Of a DNA stretch of 64,000 nt, positions 41,779 to 52,217 are shown piece after piece; within the stretch, counting starts at the first letter, position 1, and each line of letters opens with the position of its first letter. The notes under the pieces were generated by a model. That model had not been told where the DNA came from, made no database searches, and saw nothing but the letters and a program-made list of their open reading frames with translations. The position numbers were made by a program, and so were the translations under genes. The stretch is taken from NCBI RefSeq assembly GCF_012569785.1, contig NZ_CP046202.1:287621-351620 (forward strand). Reading direction: 5' to 3'. This DNA is from Enterobacteriaceae endosymbiont of Donacia crassipes. GTDB lineage: Bacteria; Pseudomonadota; Gammaproteobacteria; Enterobacterales; Enterobacteriaceae.

Positions 41779-42324
41779 TTATCCTTTTTCTACTTGTCTA
41801 AAATCTAAATCAACAGGTGTTGATCTACCAAAAATTGATACTGAAACTTTTAATCTATTTTTTTCATAATCTACTTCTTCTACTATTCCATTAAAATCAG
41901 AAAAAGGACCATCTTTAACTCTAATCATTTCTCCTGGTTCAAATATTGTTTTTGGTCTAGGTTTATCTCCAATTTTTTGTAAACGTTCTATAATAATATT
42001 TACTTCTTTATCACTTATAGGTGATGGATTATCAGATGTTCCTCCAATAAAACCTAAAACCTTTGGTACACTACGTACTAAATACCAACTTAATTCTTTC
42101 ATTATCATATGTATTAATATATATCCAGGAAAAAATTTACGATCACTTCTATATTTTTGTCCTTTACGTATTTCAATTATAGCTTCAGTAGGTATCAAAA
42201 TTTTACCAAATAAATCTTTCATATTCTGTATTTTAATATATTCTTTTAACGATTTTACTACACGTTGTTCAAAACCAGAACGAGCTTGAATAACATACCA
42301 TCTTTTTTTTAATGATTTATCCAT
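41779..42324 (-). CDS. nusG: transcription elongation factor NusG
   Basis: Clamps RNA polymerase for processive elongation and couples to the ribosome through S10. The protein has 181 aa, the E. coli length. The NGN domain ([20 protein letters not shown] to [10 protein letters not shown]) is followed by the KOW domain ([20 protein letters not shown]). The secE stop overlaps its start region, an operon arrangement shared with enterics. Confidence 0.98.
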   Translation of the reverse strand: MDKSLKKRWYVIQARSGFEQRVVKSLKEYIKIQNMKDLFGKILIPTEAIIEIRKGQKYRSDRKFFPGYILIHMIMKELSWYLVRSVPKVLGFIGGTSDNPSPISDKEVNIIIERLQKIGDKPRPKTIFEPGEMIRVKDGPFSDFNGIVEEVDYEKNRLKVSVSIFGRSTPVDLDFRQVEKG

Positions 42325-42325
42325 T

Positions 42326-42700
42326 TCATAACCTCGTTCCAGTTAAATATGATATAATATAAATTAAAAAATTATCTAATATATAAAGAAGACACGACAT
42401 TATTATAATAATAATAGTTATAATTAATGTTGTATGCCAGGTCTCTTTATAAGAAGGCCATACAATTTTATAAGTTTCTATACGTGCATCATATATAAAA
42501 GATAATAAATTTTTACCTTTATTTGTAGATAAAATAATAAAACTAATAAAAATTAATAGAGAAAAAGATAAAATTAAACGAACAGATAAATGTATATTTT
42601 GATAAATAATATTATATATTATAATAATAGTTAACAAAATTATACTAATACTCCATTTAATAAAATCTATTATATTTGTTTTAGATTTTATAATATTCAT
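42326..42700 (-). CDS. secE: preprotein translocase subunit SecE
   Basis: Clamp subunit of the SecYEG channel. The protein has 124 aa (E. coli 127). Three membrane segments are seen (about residues 14-32, 40-58 and 92-116), keeping the enteric three-helix form. The conserved amphipathic region before the last helix reads [18 protein letters not shown], with the key WPS block. It is directly upstream of nusG. Its upstream neighbour is tuf, as with enteric tufB. Confidence 0.95.
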   Translation of the reverse strand: MNIIKSKTNIIDFIKWSISIILLTIIIIYNIIYQNIHLSVRLILSFSLLIFISFIILSTNKGKNLLSFIYDARIETYKIVWPSYKETWHTTLIITIIIIIMSCLLYILDNFLIYIISYLTGTRL

Positions 42701-42797
42701 TATATATTAACCAAAGAATATTCATATAAAATATATATATAAATTATATAGATAAATTTTACTAATAATTTATTTAATAATTAACATTAATATAAAG

Positions 42798-42840
42798 AAA
42801 AGAATCAAAGGGAATATATAATTTTCCCTTATCTTCTTTT
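42798..42840 (-). terminator. terminator after tuf
   Basis: An inner stem AAGGGAA (42808-42814) with TTCCCTT (42824-42830), and, beyond a 3-by-3 internal loop, an outer stem AAAAGAA (42798-42804) with TTCTTTT (42834-42840). It starts ten bases after the tuf stop and is followed by U-rich sequence. This stem has more G-C than the AT-only terminators elsewhere in the window. It lies at the junction between the str-operon half and the secE-nusG half of the fused cluster. Confidence 0.65.
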
Positions 42841-42849
42841 ATAATATAT

Positions 42850-44034
42850 TTATTTTAATACTTTTGTAACTACACCTGCTCCTACAGTACGACCTCCTTC
42901 ACGAATAGCAAAACGTAAACCATTAGACATAGCTATAGGATGAATTAATGTTACAATCATATTAATATTATCTCCTGGCATAACCATTTCAATATTAGAT
43001 GGTAATTCTATAGTACCTGTAACATCTGTAGTTCTAAAATAGAATTGAGGACGATATCCTTTAAAAAAGGCTGTATGTCTTCCACCTTCATCTTTTGATA
43101 AAATATAAACTTCTGCTTCAAATTTTGTATGTGGTGTAATTGATCCTGGTTTTGCTAGAACTTGACCTCTTTCTATATCTTCTCTTTTTATACCTCTAAG
43201 TAAAATACCTACATTTTCACCAGCACGTCCTTCATCTAATAATTTACGAAACATCTCTACCCCAGTACAAATAGATTTAATAGTATTTCTAATACCTATA
43301 ATTTCTACTTCTTCTCCTACTTTTATTATACCTTTTTCTACTCTTCCAGTTACTACTGTGCCTCTACCTGAAATAGAAAAAACATCTTCTATTGGTAATA
43401 AAAAAGGTTTATCAATTTTTCTTATAGGATTAGGTATATAAGTATCTAATAAATGAGCTAATTCAATAATTTTTTTTTCCCATATTTTATCTCCTTCTAA
43501 TGCTTTTAAAGCAGAACCTTGAATAATAGGAGTTGTATCTCCAGGAAAATTATATTGTGTTAATAAATCACGTACTTCCATTTCTACTAATTCTAATAAT
43601 TCTTTATCATTAACTAAATCACATTTATTAAGAAATACTATAATATAAGGTACTCCTACTTGTCTAGCTAATAAAATATGTTCTCTTGTTTGTGGCATAG
43701 GACCATCTGTTGCTGCAACTACTAATATTGCTCCATCCATTTGAGCGGCACCTGTAATCATGTTTTTCACATAATCTGCATGTCCTGGACAATCAACATG
43801 AGCATAATGACGATATTTTGTATCATATTCAACATGAGATGTATTTATAGTTATACCTCTTGCTTTTTCTTCTGGTGCATTGTCAATTTGATCAAAAGCT
43901 TTTGCAGAACCACCATATTTTTTTGACAAAACAGTTGTTATAGCTGCTGTTAAGGTTGTTTTTCCATGATCGACATGTCCTATAGTACCTACATTAATAT
44001 GAGGTTTAGAACGTTCAAATTTTTTTTTAGACAC
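42850..44034 (-). CDS. tuf: elongation factor Tu
   Basis: Delivers aminoacyl-tRNA to the ribosome. The protein has 394 aa, the enteric length. G motifs [10 protein letters not shown] (about residue 19), [20 protein letters not shown] and NKCDLVND are intact, with the effector region [13 protein letters not shown] and the C-terminal [14 protein letters not shown]. Upstream is fusA (as with E. coli tufA) and downstream is secE (as with E. coli tufB). This single gene thus joins two operons that are separate in E. coli. Confidence 0.99.
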   Translation of the reverse strand: MSKKKFERSKPHINVGTIGHVDHGKTTLTAAITTVLSKKYGGSAKAFDQIDNAPEEKARGITINTSHVEYDTKYRHYAHVDCPGHADYVKNMITGAAQMDGAILVVAATDGPMPQTREHILLARQVGVPYIIVFLNKCDLVNDKELLELVEMEVRDLLTQYNFPGDTTPIIQGSALKALEGDKIWEKKIIELAHLLDTYIPNPIRKIDKPFLLPIEDVFSISGRGTVVTGRVEKGIIKVGEEVEIIGIRNTIKSICTGVEMFRKLLDEGRAGENVGILLRGIKREDIERGQVLAKPGSITPHTKFEAEVYILSKDEGGRHTAFFKGYRPQFYFRTTDVTGTIELPSNIEMVMPGDNINMIVTLIHPIAMSNGLRFAIREGGRTVGAGVVTKVLK

Positions 44035-44085
44035 AAGATAATATCCTTCTAATAAATTTTAAAATATAAAATTATTATTTTAATT

Positions 44086-46200
44086 TTATAGTTTAGATCT
44101 AGATTCAATAATTAATTTTGTAATACTATTAGGTGCTTCAGCATATTTTAAAAATTCCATAGTATAAGATGCTCTTCCTTGACTATAAGAACGTAAATCA
44201 GTAGCATAACCGAACATTTCTGATAATGGCACACAAGCACTTATAGTTTTTCCGGTAGAGATATTATCCATACCTTCTATAATTCCTCTTCTACGATTTA
44301 AATCACCAATAACATCTCCCATATATTCTTCAGGTGTTTCAACTTCTACTTTCATTATAGGTTCAAGTAAAATAGGATTAGCTTTTTTAAAAGCATTTTT
44401 AAATGCAATAGCTGCAGCTAATTTAAAAGCTAATTCAGAAGAATCTACATCATGATAAGATCCATAATGAAGTCTAACAGCAATATTTACTACAGGATAA
44501 TTTGCCATAGGACCTGATTTTAATTGTTCTTGAATACTTTTATCTATAGCTGATATATATTCATTAGGTATTACACCACCTTTTATATCATTAGTAAATA
44601 AGTAACCTGTATTATTTTTTTGTGATTTTAATGGAGAAATATCTATTACAACATGACCATATTGTCCTCTTCCACCTGTTTGTTTTATATATTTACCTTC
44701 CATATCAAAAACACTATTTTGTATAGTTTCACGATAAGAAACTTGAGGTTTTCCAATTTTAGCAGATACATTAAATTCTCTTTTCATTCTATCTACAATT
44801 ATTTCTAAATGTAATTCACCCATCCCTGCTATAATAGTTTGATTAGTTTCTTCATCAGTCCATGTCCTTAAGGAAGGATCTTCTTTAACAAGACGATTTA
44901 AAGCTAAACTCATTTTTTCTTGATCTATTTTAGTTTTAGGTTCTATAGCAATAGAAATAACAGGTTCAGGGAAATCCATTGTTTCAAGAATAATACATTT
45001 ATTCATATCACATAATGTATCTCCTGTTGTTACATTTTTTAATCCAATAGCAGCTGCTATATCTCCTGCATAAACTTTTTTTATTTCTTCTCTTTTATTA
45101 GCATGCATTTGAACTATTCGACCAATACGTTCTTTTTGTTTTTTTATTGGATTATATATAATTTCTCCACTACTAACAGTTCCAGAATATACTCTAAAAA
45201 AAGTTAAATTACCAACAAAAGGATCATTAGCAATTTTAAAAGCTAGTGCTGAAAATAATTCATTATCATTAGTATTACGTGTTAATATATTTTTACTATC
45301 ATCAGATATCCCTTGAATAGGGGGAATATCTTTAGGAGATGGTAAATAGTCAATTATCGCATCTAATAATGCTTGTACTCCTTTATTTTTAAAAGCAGAA
45401 CCACATGTAATTAAAGTAATTTCATTACTTAATACTCTTTTTCTTAAGGCAGATTTTATTTCTTTTATAGATATTTTATTTCCATTTAAATATTTTTCTA
45501 ATAATATTTCATTAGATTCTACTGCCGTTTCTATTAATTTTTGATGCCATATTTGAACTTCTTTTTCCATTTTTTTAGGTATATTAATATAATTACAATT
45601 GATTCCTTGATCTTTTTCACTCCAGTTTAATGCTTTCATTTGTATTAAATCAATTATACCAGTAAATTGATCTTCAGATCCTATAGGTAATTGTAACGGT
45701 ATTGCTTCTGTTAATAAATTATTTTGTATTTGTTTAATAACTTTTATAAAGTTAGCTCCCATTCTATCCATTTTATTTATAAAAGCAATTCTAGGTACTT
45801 TATATTTATTAGCTTGTCGCCATACTGTTTCTGATTGAGGTTGTACTCCACCTACAGCACAATAAATCATAACTACACCATCTAATACTCTCATAGAACG
45901 TTCTACTTCAATTGTAAAATCTACATGTCCTGGAGTGTCGATAATATTTATTCTATGTGATTTATATTGATTAAACATTCCTGACCAAAATGCTGTAGTA
46001 GCAGCAGAAGTTATAGTAATACCTCTTTCTTGTTCTTGTTCCATCCAATCCATTGTAGCTGCACCATCATGTACTTCTCCTATTTTATGATTTACTCCTG
46101 TATAAAATAGAATTCTTTCAGTTGTAGTAGTTTTACCAGCATCAATATGTGCGCTAATACCAATATTACGATATCGTTTTATAGGAGTTATACGATTCAT
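44086..46200 (-). CDS. fusA: elongation factor G
   Basis: GTPase for translocation and ribosome recycling. The protein has 704 aa, the E. coli length. Motifs: [64 protein letters not shown], and the domain IV block [16 protein letters not shown]. It sits in rpsL-rpsG-fusA-tuf order. Confidence 0.99.
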   Translation of the reverse strand: MNRITPIKRYRNIGISAHIDAGKTTTTERILFYTGVNHKIGEVHDGAATMDWMEQEQERGITITSAATTAFWSGMFNQYKSHRINIIDTPGHVDFTIEVERSMRVLDGVVMIYCAVGGVQPQSETVWRQANKYKVPRIAFINKMDRMGANFIKVIKQIQNNLLTEAIPLQLPIGSEDQFTGIIDLIQMKALNWSEKDQGINCNYINIPKKMEKEVQIWHQKLIETAVESNEILLEKYLNGNKISIKEIKSALRKRVLSNEITLITCGSAFKNKGVQALLDAIIDYLPSPKDIPPIQGISDDSKNILTRNTNDNELFSALAFKIANDPFVGNLTFFRVYSGTVSSGEIIYNPIKKQKERIGRIVQMHANKREEIKKVYAGDIAAAIGLKNVTTGDTLCDMNKCIILETMDFPEPVISIAIEPKTKIDQEKMSLALNRLVKEDPSLRTWTDEETNQTIIAGMGELHLEIIVDRMKREFNVSAKIGKPQVSYRETIQNSVFDMEGKYIKQTGGRGQYGHVVIDISPLKSQKNNTGYLFTNDIKGGVIPNEYISAIDKSIQEQLKSGPMANYPVVNIAVRLHYGSYHDVDSSELAFKLAAAIAFKNAFKKANPILLEPIMKVEVETPEEYMGDVIGDLNRRRGIIEGMDNISTGKTISACVPLSEMFGYATDLRSYSQGRASYTMEFLKYAEAPNSITKLIIESRSKL

Positions 46201-46348
46201 ATATTATTCCTTTATTTTATTAGATAAAAATTTTAAAATGATATTAAATATAATTTTTAATAAAAAATATTGATGTAGTCACGACATATATTATTAATTA
46301 ATTGTTTCATTTTTATTTAATTAAAATTATTTAAATTTTATAATTATT

Positions 46349-46819
46349 TTACCAACGATAATGAGCAAATGCTTTATTAGCTTCTGCCATTTTATGTATT
46401 TCTTCTCGTTTTTTAACAGCATTTCCTTTATTTTCTAAAGCATCTAATATTTCATTAGTTAATTTTAAAATCATAGATTTTTCTTGTCTTTTTCTTGCAG
46501 AATTAACTAACCAACGTATAGCTAAAGTATTTCTTCTAGTAGGTCTTATTTCTACTGGTACTTGATAAGTTGAACCACCTACTCTTCTTGATTTTACTTC
46601 TACTACAGGTTTTATATTTTCTAATGCATTTAAAAAAATATCTATTTCTTTTTTTCCTATTTTTTTTGTAATTTTATTTAGAGTTGAATAAACAATAAAT
46701 TCTGCAATAGACTTTTTACCATTTACCATAACTATATTAATAAATTTAGCTAATAAATCTGATTCAAATTGAGGATCTGGTGATATTTTTCGTTGACTAA
46801 CTATACGTCTGCGAGGCAT
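46349..46819 (-). CDS. rpsG: 30S ribosomal protein S7
   Basis: Primary 16S 3'-domain binder at the mRNA exit and E site. The protein has 156 aa. It starts [16 protein letters not shown] and contains [41 protein letters not shown] and the C-terminal FAHYRW. In the 148-base gap to fusA I see no clear signal. Confidence 0.98.
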   Translation of the reverse strand: MPRRRIVSQRKISPDPQFESDLLAKFINIVMVNGKKSIAEFIVYSTLNKITKKIGKKEIDIFLNALENIKPVVEVKSRRVGGSTYQVPVEIRPTRRNTLAIRWLVNSARKRQEKSMILKLTNEILDALENKGNAVKKREEIHKMAEANKAFAHYRW

Positions 46820-46885
46820 AATATTTACTCCATGATTTAATAAAATTTGATATAATTAATTTAAAAAAAATAATATTTATTAGTA

Positions 46886-47257
46886 TTATTTAGGTTTTTT
46901 TACACCATATTTTGATCTTCCTTTTTTACGATTTTTAACACCAGTACAATCTAAAGTTCCTCTAATAGTATGATATCTAACTCCAGGAAGATCTTTAACT
47001 CTTCCTCCTCTAATTAAAATTACAGAATGTTCTTGTAAATTATGTCCTTCACCTGAAATATAAGAAGTTACTTCAAAACCATTTGTTAGTCTTACTCTAC
47101 ATACTTTTCTTAATGCAGAATTAGGTTTTTTAGGAGTTGTAGTATAAACTTTTGTGCATACTCCTCTTTTTTGTGGACAGGAATTTAAAGCAGGGACATT
47201 AGTTTTTATAATTTTACGAGATCTATTTTTACGAACTAATTGATTAATTGTTGCCAT
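46886..47257 (-). CDS. rpsL: 30S ribosomal protein S12
   Basis: Decoding-centre protein. The protein has 123 aa (E. coli 124). It starts [16 protein letters not shown] and holds [41 protein letters not shown] and [14 protein letters not shown]. The lysines at the two classical streptomycin sites (TPKKPN and GRVKDLP) are wild type. First gene of the str block after tusB. Confidence 0.99.
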   Translation of the reverse strand: MATINQLVRKNRSRKIIKTNVPALNSCPQKRGVCTKVYTTTPKKPNSALRKVCRVRLTNGFEVTSYISGEGHNLQEHSVILIRGGRVKDLPGVRYHTIRGTLDCTGVKNRKKGRSKYGVKKPK

Positions 47258-47299
47258 GTTTTCTTAACCTAAAATAATTTAATTTTTTATAATTTAAAA

Positions 47300-47599
47300 T
47301 TACCATACTATTTGTTTTTTATGTTTTATCATTAAATAAACAAATTTTTTGTAATTTATTCGTGTAATTTTATTTGAAATATCTAAATTTAAACCTCTAG
47401 CTAATATATCATCATTTATAGCAAAAATTAATAATTTCATTTTTTGTTTAATTTTAATAATTTTTTTAATATATAAACTATTTTTTAATCCAGCTAATAC
47501 TCCATCTTGTATAAGGAGTAATTCATCATTCTTATTTAAGAAATTTAATAGTAAAGAAAAATTACAAGATGCTGGAGAACTAAACAAGGTATATAACAT
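47300..47599 (-). CDS. tusB: sulfurtransferase complex subunit TusB
   Basis: Part of the TusBCD complex relaying sulfur for 2-thiouridine at tRNA position 34. The protein has 99 aa (E. coli 95). Start MLYTLFSSPASCNF, then DELLLIQDGVLAGL, DILARGLNLDISNKI and VYLMIKHKKQIVW match the family from end to end. It is directly upstream of rpsL, as in enterics. Confidence 0.92.
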   Translation of the reverse strand: MLYTLFSSPASCNFSLLLNFLNKNDELLLIQDGVLAGLKNSLYIKKIIKIKQKMKLLIFAINDDILARGLNLDISNKITRINYKKFVYLMIKHKKQIVW

Positions 47600-47618
47600 A
47601 TAGAATATATTTATTTAA

Positions 47619-47984
47619 TTAAAAATTGATAATTATATCATAATCATTAATTTTTTTTTTCCACATTAAAGGATTTATAATTTTAATAGGTAAGATCCAA
47701 TTATTTTTTTTATTATTTTTTATTCCTAGATCTTTTAAAGATTTTGAGTAAATGTAATAATTATTAACATTACAAAGTTTTAGGATATTAAAACTAATAT
47801 TATAATTGTTTAATAAAAAATTTTTTGTATTTTGTTGATGATATATTTGCAAAATTCCATCTCCTATAAAAAATAAAGCTATATCCTCAGTAAATGAGGA
47901 TATAGAAAGAATTAAATCCAGTCCCTCTTTTCCAATACTATTTCCATATGGAGATTTTGTAAATATAAATGCTATTTTATTCAT
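47619..47984 (-). CDS. tusC: sulfurtransferase complex subunit TusC
   Basis: Second subunit of the TusBCD sulfur relay. The protein has 121 aa (E. coli 119). It opens MNKIAFIFTKSPYGNSIGKEGLDL and keeps ALFFIGDGILQI. Its ATG overlaps the tusD stop (TAATG), so the two are translationally coupled. A perfect 11-pair hairpin (47879-47905) lies inside the coding sequence. Confidence 0.92.
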   Translation of the reverse strand: MNKIAFIFTKSPYGNSIGKEGLDLILSISSFTEDIALFFIGDGILQIYHQQNTKNFLLNNYNISFNILKLCNVNNYYIYSKSLKDLGIKNNKKNNWILPIKIINPLMWKKKINDYDIIINF

Positions 47985-48385
47985 TAAAATTGAACTAAAC
48001 GATCACAAGTTAATATAGATTTTGTAAATGTACTTAAAGTAGTTACTTCAAATATATTATCAATAATATCATATTTTTTTTTATGATTTAACAAATTATC
48101 TTTATAAGAATTATTTTTTATTATTAAACCTCTTTTTTTAGCAGAGGTAATACATAAATATAAATTTATATGATATTTTATATTTAATTTTTTCCAATGA
48201 CTAATTAAATTGAATTCATTTTCATTAAAATGAAGATTTTTATTGGAGTTAGAAACTCCATCATGATAAAAAAATATATCTTTTACTGTTTTTTTTTCTT
48301 TTATTACTGCTTTAGTAAATAAATATGCAGAATAAGAATTTTGCGTGTTATATGGAGCTGTTGTTATAAAAATTACAAAAGTCAT
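47984..48385 (-). CDS. tusD: sulfurtransferase TusD
   Basis: Subunit carrying the persulfide-accepting cysteine. The frame opens at 48442, but the ATG at 48385 gives MTFVIFITTAPYNTQ, close to the enteric N terminus, for 133 aa (E. coli 128). The active cysteine is in INLYLCITSAKKRGL, and the C terminus reads SILTCDRLVQF as in E. coli. MnmA and the upstream TusA/TusE carriers are not in this window. Confidence 0.93.
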   Translation of the reverse strand: MTFVIFITTAPYNTQNSYSAYLFTKAVIKEKKTVKDIFFYHDGVSNSNKNLHFNENEFNLISHWKKLNIKYHINLYLCITSAKKRGLIIKNNSYKDNLLNHKKKYDIIDNIFEVTTLSTFTKSILTCDRLVQF

Positions 48386-48494
48386 ATTAAAACCTAAGAT
48401 CTTAAAATTTTTTTCATAAAATATATTTATACTTATATACAATTTTTATTTATAAAGATTTTTTTTATTTTATTCAAATATTTATTCTAATTAG

Positions 48495-49340
48495 TTAATT
48501 AGATATTGAATTTTTTATATCTAGAAGTTCTATTTCAAATCTTAAAGTTGAATTAGATGGTATACCAGAAATAATTTCTAAACCATAAGCTAGTTTTGGA
48601 GGAATAATTAATGTTATTTTGCCACCTTTTTTTATATACTTTAAACCTTCTTTCCAACCTGTTATTACTTGTTTTAAACATATAAATAAAGGTTTATTTT
48701 TTTCAGTACTATCAAATTCAGTACCATCAATTAATTTTCCTTTATATTTTATAACAATTATTTGATTATTATTAGTAATTTTTTTACCATTACCAATTTT
48801 ATTTATTTTATATACTAATCCAGTATTAGTTTTTTTAAAACCTTTTTTTTTTAAAATTTTTTGAATATATTTTTTACCTATATTACCATTATTTTGTATT
48901 TCTTCTTGAATTTCATCAGGACTAAAAGCTTTTACATTAGCATCATATAACTGAAGTACTCTATCAATTTCATTATTAGAAAGTTTATATTTTTTATCTA
49001 ATGCATCTGATACACCTTGAAGTATAAATTTTCTATTTAATACTATTTTTAATGTTTTTTGTATTTGGAATGTACGTGTTAAGTATTTTCCTATTGTTAT
49101 TCCTAAAGAATATGCAATTTTATCATTGTCATTTTTAAAAAAATTTTTTTGTTTTTTGTTTTTTATATTATGTTTTTTTTTTTGAATTATTATTTTTTTT
49201 TTTGTAATATTTTTAATTTTTTCTTTATTTTGCCACCATGATACATTTTTTAATGTAGATGCATTTGTATTAGACATATTTAAACCAATACTTAAAATTA
49301 ATACAATAAATATTGAATTTTTTTTAGTAAAAAATTTCAT
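48495..49340 (-). CDS. fkpA: FKBP-type peptidyl-prolyl isomerase FkpA (periplasmic)
   Basis: Periplasmic chaperone and prolyl isomerase. The protein has 281 aa (E. coli 270). A signal peptide covers about residues 1-28 (lysines, then FIVLILSIGLNMS, then a likely cleavage after NAS). A Lys/Asn-rich insert of about 35 residues follows, then the dimerisation helices (KIAYSLGITIGKYLTRTF to FSPDEIQEEI) and the FKBP domain (VIKYKGKLIDGTEFDST, VITGWKEGLKYIKKGGK, IPSNSTLRFEIELLDI). Keeping it means the periplasm and Sec export are still in use. It lies between tusD and asd. Confidence 0.93.
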   Translation of the reverse strand: MKFFTKKNSIFIVLILSIGLNMSNTNASTLKNVSWWQNKEKIKNITKKKIIIQKKKHNIKNKKQKNFFKNDNDKIAYSLGITIGKYLTRTFQIQKTLKIVLNRKFILQGVSDALDKKYKLSNNEIDRVLQLYDANVKAFSPDEIQEEIQNNGNIGKKYIQKILKKKGFKKTNTGLVYKINKIGNGKKITNNNQIIVIKYKGKLIDGTEFDSTEKNKPLFICLKQVITGWKEGLKYIKKGGKITLIIPPKLAYGLEIISGIPSNSTLRFEIELLDIKNSISN

Positions 49341-49394
49341 TTTTTCTCCAAAATTTTTTAATAATATTAATAATTTTAATACATTAAAATTTTA

Positions 49395-49433
49395 TATATA
49401 GAATAAAATAATTAGATTATTTTATTCTATATA
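49395..49433 (-). terminator. terminator after asd
   Basis: An 18-pair perfect inverted repeat: left arm TATATAGAATAAAATAAT (49395-49412), loop TAG, right arm 49416-49433. It lies 50 bases past the asd stop and ahead of fkpA on the same strand. Near-total A-T, but much too long for chance pairing. Confidence 0.7.
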
Positions 49434-49482
49434 AATTATTACTTTTAACAAAAAAAAACAAGTTAATTTTTTTCAAAAAAAA

Positions 49483-50595
49483 TTAAATTAATAATTTTAA
49501 CATTCTTCTTAAAGGTTCTGAAGCTCCCCATAATAATTGATCTCCTACTGAAAAAATAGAAAAACAATTTTTATCTATATTTAATTTTTTTATTCTTCCT
49601 ACATTAATATCTAATTTACCACTAACAAAAGAAGGTGTAAGAAAATTAATAGTGTCATTAAAATTATTTGGTATAATTTTAACCCAATTATTATTTTCAT
49701 TAATAATACTTTTAATATTATTTATAGATAAATTTTTATTTAATTTTATTGTAAATAACTGACTATGTGAACGTAAAGTAGGTATTCTTACACATGTGCT
49801 ATTTATTGGGATAACTTTCTTTGTATTTAAAATTTTATTAGTTTCAAATTGTCCTTTCCATTCTTCTTTTGTTTGATCAGTATTTTTTATTTTTTTATCT
49901 ATCCATGGGATTAAACTATTAATTAAAGGAACGTTAAAATTTTGTTTAGGAAAATTAGAAGAATACATTTGTTTTGAAATTTTTCGTTCTAAATCTAGAA
50001 TATTTACTGAAGAATTATTGATTAAAGAAGATATATTTTGATATATATATTTCATTTGTAAAATAAGTTCTTTCATAAATTTTGAACCAGCACCAGATGC
50101 TGCTTGATAAGTAGAAACAGAAATCCAATTAATCAAATTATTTTTAAATAAACCACCTAAAGCCATTAACATTAAACTAACAGTACAATTACCACCAACA
50201 AAAGTTTTTATACCTGAATTTAATTTTTGTTGTATATATTGTAAATTAATAGGATCTAAAACAATGATAGATTCATCTGAAGTTCTTAAATTAGAAGAAG
50301 CATCGATCCAATATCCTTTCCAACCCATTTTACGTAATTTAAAATAAATTTTATCTGTATATTCGCTTCCTTGACATGTTAAAATTATATCTAATTCAAA
50401 TAATTTTTCAAAATTATAAGCATTTTCTAATTTCAGCAATTTGTTATTTATATTAAAATTAGATATTAATTTACCATATTGTGAAGTAGAAAAAAAAATA
50501 GCATTAATATTATTAAAATCTTTTTTTTTTATCATTCTTTTTATAAGAACAGAACCTACCATTCCTCTCCAACCAATAAATCCTACATTTTTCAT
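49483..50595 (-). CDS. asd: aspartate-semialdehyde dehydrogenase
   Basis: Second enzyme of the aspartate family (lysine/diaminopimelate, threonine, methionine). The protein has 370 aa (E. coli 367). The NADP loop GWRGMVGSVLIKRM is at residues 8-21, the active cysteine in GGNCTVSLMLMALGG near 134, and substrate-binding blocks STYQAASGAG and RIPTLRSHSQLF follow. With mrdA/rodA the likely need is diaminopimelate for peptidoglycan. It could also feed host amino acids. Confidence 0.97.
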   Translation of the reverse strand: MKNVGFIGWRGMVGSVLIKRMIKKKDFNNINAIFFSTSQYGKLISNFNINNKLLKLENAYNFEKLFELDIILTCQGSEYTDKIYFKLRKMGWKGYWIDASSNLRTSDESIIVLDPINLQYIQQKLNSGIKTFVGGNCTVSLMLMALGGLFKNNLINWISVSTYQAASGAGSKFMKELILQMKYIYQNISSLINNSSVNILDLERKISKQMYSSNFPKQNFNVPLINSLIPWIDKKIKNTDQTKEEWKGQFETNKILNTKKVIPINSTCVRIPTLRSHSQLFTIKLNKNLSINNIKSIINENNNWVKIIPNNFNDTINFLTPSFVSGKLDINVGRIKKLNIDKNCFSIFSVGDQLLWGASEPLRRMLKLLI

Positions 50596-50717
50596 TATTT
50601 TACCTTATAAATTATTTTTTATATATTTTATATAAAATATATTTTAATTACTAATTTTTAAAATTTATTATTAAATTATCTTTAAATTTAAAAATAATTA
50701 TATTATAATAATGTATA

Positions 50718-51398
50718 TTATTTTATTAATTTTATATTCCAATTTATTGGTTCTTTTTTATTTAAAATTAAGTATTTATTTGTTTTAGAAAAGTGTTTGC
50801 AAAAATAAAATCCTTTATAAAAGGATAAAGGTGAAGGATGTGATGTAGTTAATATTAAATGTTTTTTTTTTATTAAAAAATATTTTTTTTTTGCATACAT
50901 TCCCCATAATAAAAAAACAATATTTTCATAATATGAATCAATTATTCTTATAACATTATCTGTAAAAATTTCCCAACCAAAATTGGCATGAGATTGTGGT
51001 TTTCCTTTTTCTACTGTTAGTATAGAGTTTAATAACATTACTCCTTCATTAACCCAACTTATTAAGTATCCATGATCAGGAATAATGAAATTAGGAATAT
51101 CAAATTTTATTGCTTTATAAATATTTTTTAATGTAGGAGGTATTTTAATATTTGGCATAACAGAAAATGCAAAACCATTAGCTTGATTTATACCATAATA
51201 CGGATCTTGGCCTAAGATAACTACTTTTAAATTATTAAAATTAATTTTTTTAAAAACATTAAAAATATATTTTTTTTTAGGGCAAATAATTTTTTTATTA
51301 TTAATATCTTTATAAATTTTTTGTATTAATTTTATAAAATATTTTTTTTTTGTTTCTTTTCGAAAAAATTCTTTCCATATAATATTTTTATCTTTCAT
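50718..51398 (-). CDS. ung: uracil-DNA glycosylase
   Basis: Removes uracil from DNA, the product of cytosine deamination, the very damage that drives AT enrichment. The protein has 226 aa (E. coli 229). The catalytic aspartate is in VVILGQDPYYG near residue 63, followed by NGFAFSVMPNIKIPPTLKNI, LLNSILTVEKGKPQSHA and the Leu-loop TSHPSPLSFYKGF with the histidine. All active-site motifs are kept. Confidence 0.97.
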   Translation of the reverse strand: MKDKNIIWKEFFRKETKKKYFIKLIQKIYKDINNKKIICPKKKYIFNVFKKINFNNLKVVILGQDPYYGINQANGFAFSVMPNIKIPPTLKNIYKAIKFDIPNFIIPDHGYLISWVNEGVMLLNSILTVEKGKPQSHANFGWEIFTDNVIRIIDSYYENIVFLLWGMYAKKKYFLIKKKHLILTTSHPSPLSFYKGFYFCKHFSKTNKYLILNKKEPINWNIKLIK

Positions 51399-51520
51399 AA
51401 AATGTTTAATTTTATTAATAAATATAAATTTTTGAAAAATATTATATTATGTTAATATAAAAATAAAATTTTATCCTTGTTTTTAATTTATATTAAAAAT
51501 TATAACCATAAGGAAAAAAA

Positions 51521-51886
51521 ATGAATTACTATGAAATAGTATTAATAATAAATCCTAATCAAAGTGATCAAGTAAATAACATTATAGAATATTATAAAAA
51601 ATTTATTCATAAAAATAATGGTTATATTTCAAGATTTGAAGATTGGGGAAGAAGACAACTAGCATATCCTATATTAAAATTACATAAAGCGCATTATATT
51701 TTAATTAATATTGTTTTAAAAAAAATTAATATAATAAAAGAAATTGAAAATAATTTAAGAATTAATGAATATATTATAAGATACCTTATTATTAAAACAA
51801 AAACAGAAAGAAAAAATTTATCTTTTATTTTAAAATCTAAAGATGAATATCAAGAGAAACGTAGTGATATAATTAAAACAATATAA
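51521..51886 (+). CDS. rpsF: 30S ribosomal protein S6
   Basis: Binds S18 on the platform. The protein has 121 aa (E. coli about 131, with a shorter acidic tail here). Opens [34 protein letters not shown] and KAHYILINI are typical. AAGGAAAAAAA precedes the ATG. First gene of the rpsF-rpsR-rplI operon; priB, usually second, is missing. Confidence 0.96.
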   Translation: MNYYEIVLIINPNQSDQVNNIIEYYKKFIHKNNGYISRFEDWGRRQLAYPILKLHKAHYILINIVLKKINIIKEIENNLRINEYIIRYLIIKTKTERKNLSFILKSKDEYQEKRSDIIKTI

Positions 51887-51941
51887 TATTAATTTTTACA
51901 AAAAAAATATAATTTATTTTATAAAAATTTGGAGTTATATA

Positions 51942-52169
51942 ATGATACGTTATTTTCGTCGTCGTAAATTTTGTCGTTTTACTGCAGAAGGTATTAAAGA
52001 AATTGATTATAAAGATATTCAAGTTTTAAAAAATTTTATTACTGAAAGTGGTAAAATTGTTCCTAGTCGGATTACTGGCACTAAAGCAAAATATCAACGT
52101 CAATTAACTAGGGCTATAAAGTTAGCAAGATATTTATCTTTAATATCTTATACTGATCATCATAAATAA
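51942..52169 (+). CDS. rpsR: 30S ribosomal protein S18
   Basis: Partner of S6 on the 30S platform. The protein has 75 aa, the E. coli length. [41 protein letters not shown] and [18 protein letters not shown] are almost identical to the enteric protein. A clear GGAG is placed before the ATG. Confidence 0.98.
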   Translation: MIRYFRRRKFCRFTAEGIKEIDYKDIQVLKNFITESGKIVPSRITGTKAKYQRQLTRAIKLARYLSLISYTDHHK

Positions 52170-52217
52170 TTTATATAATTATTTTAAATAAAAATTTTTT
52201 TGTAAAGAGTATAAATA

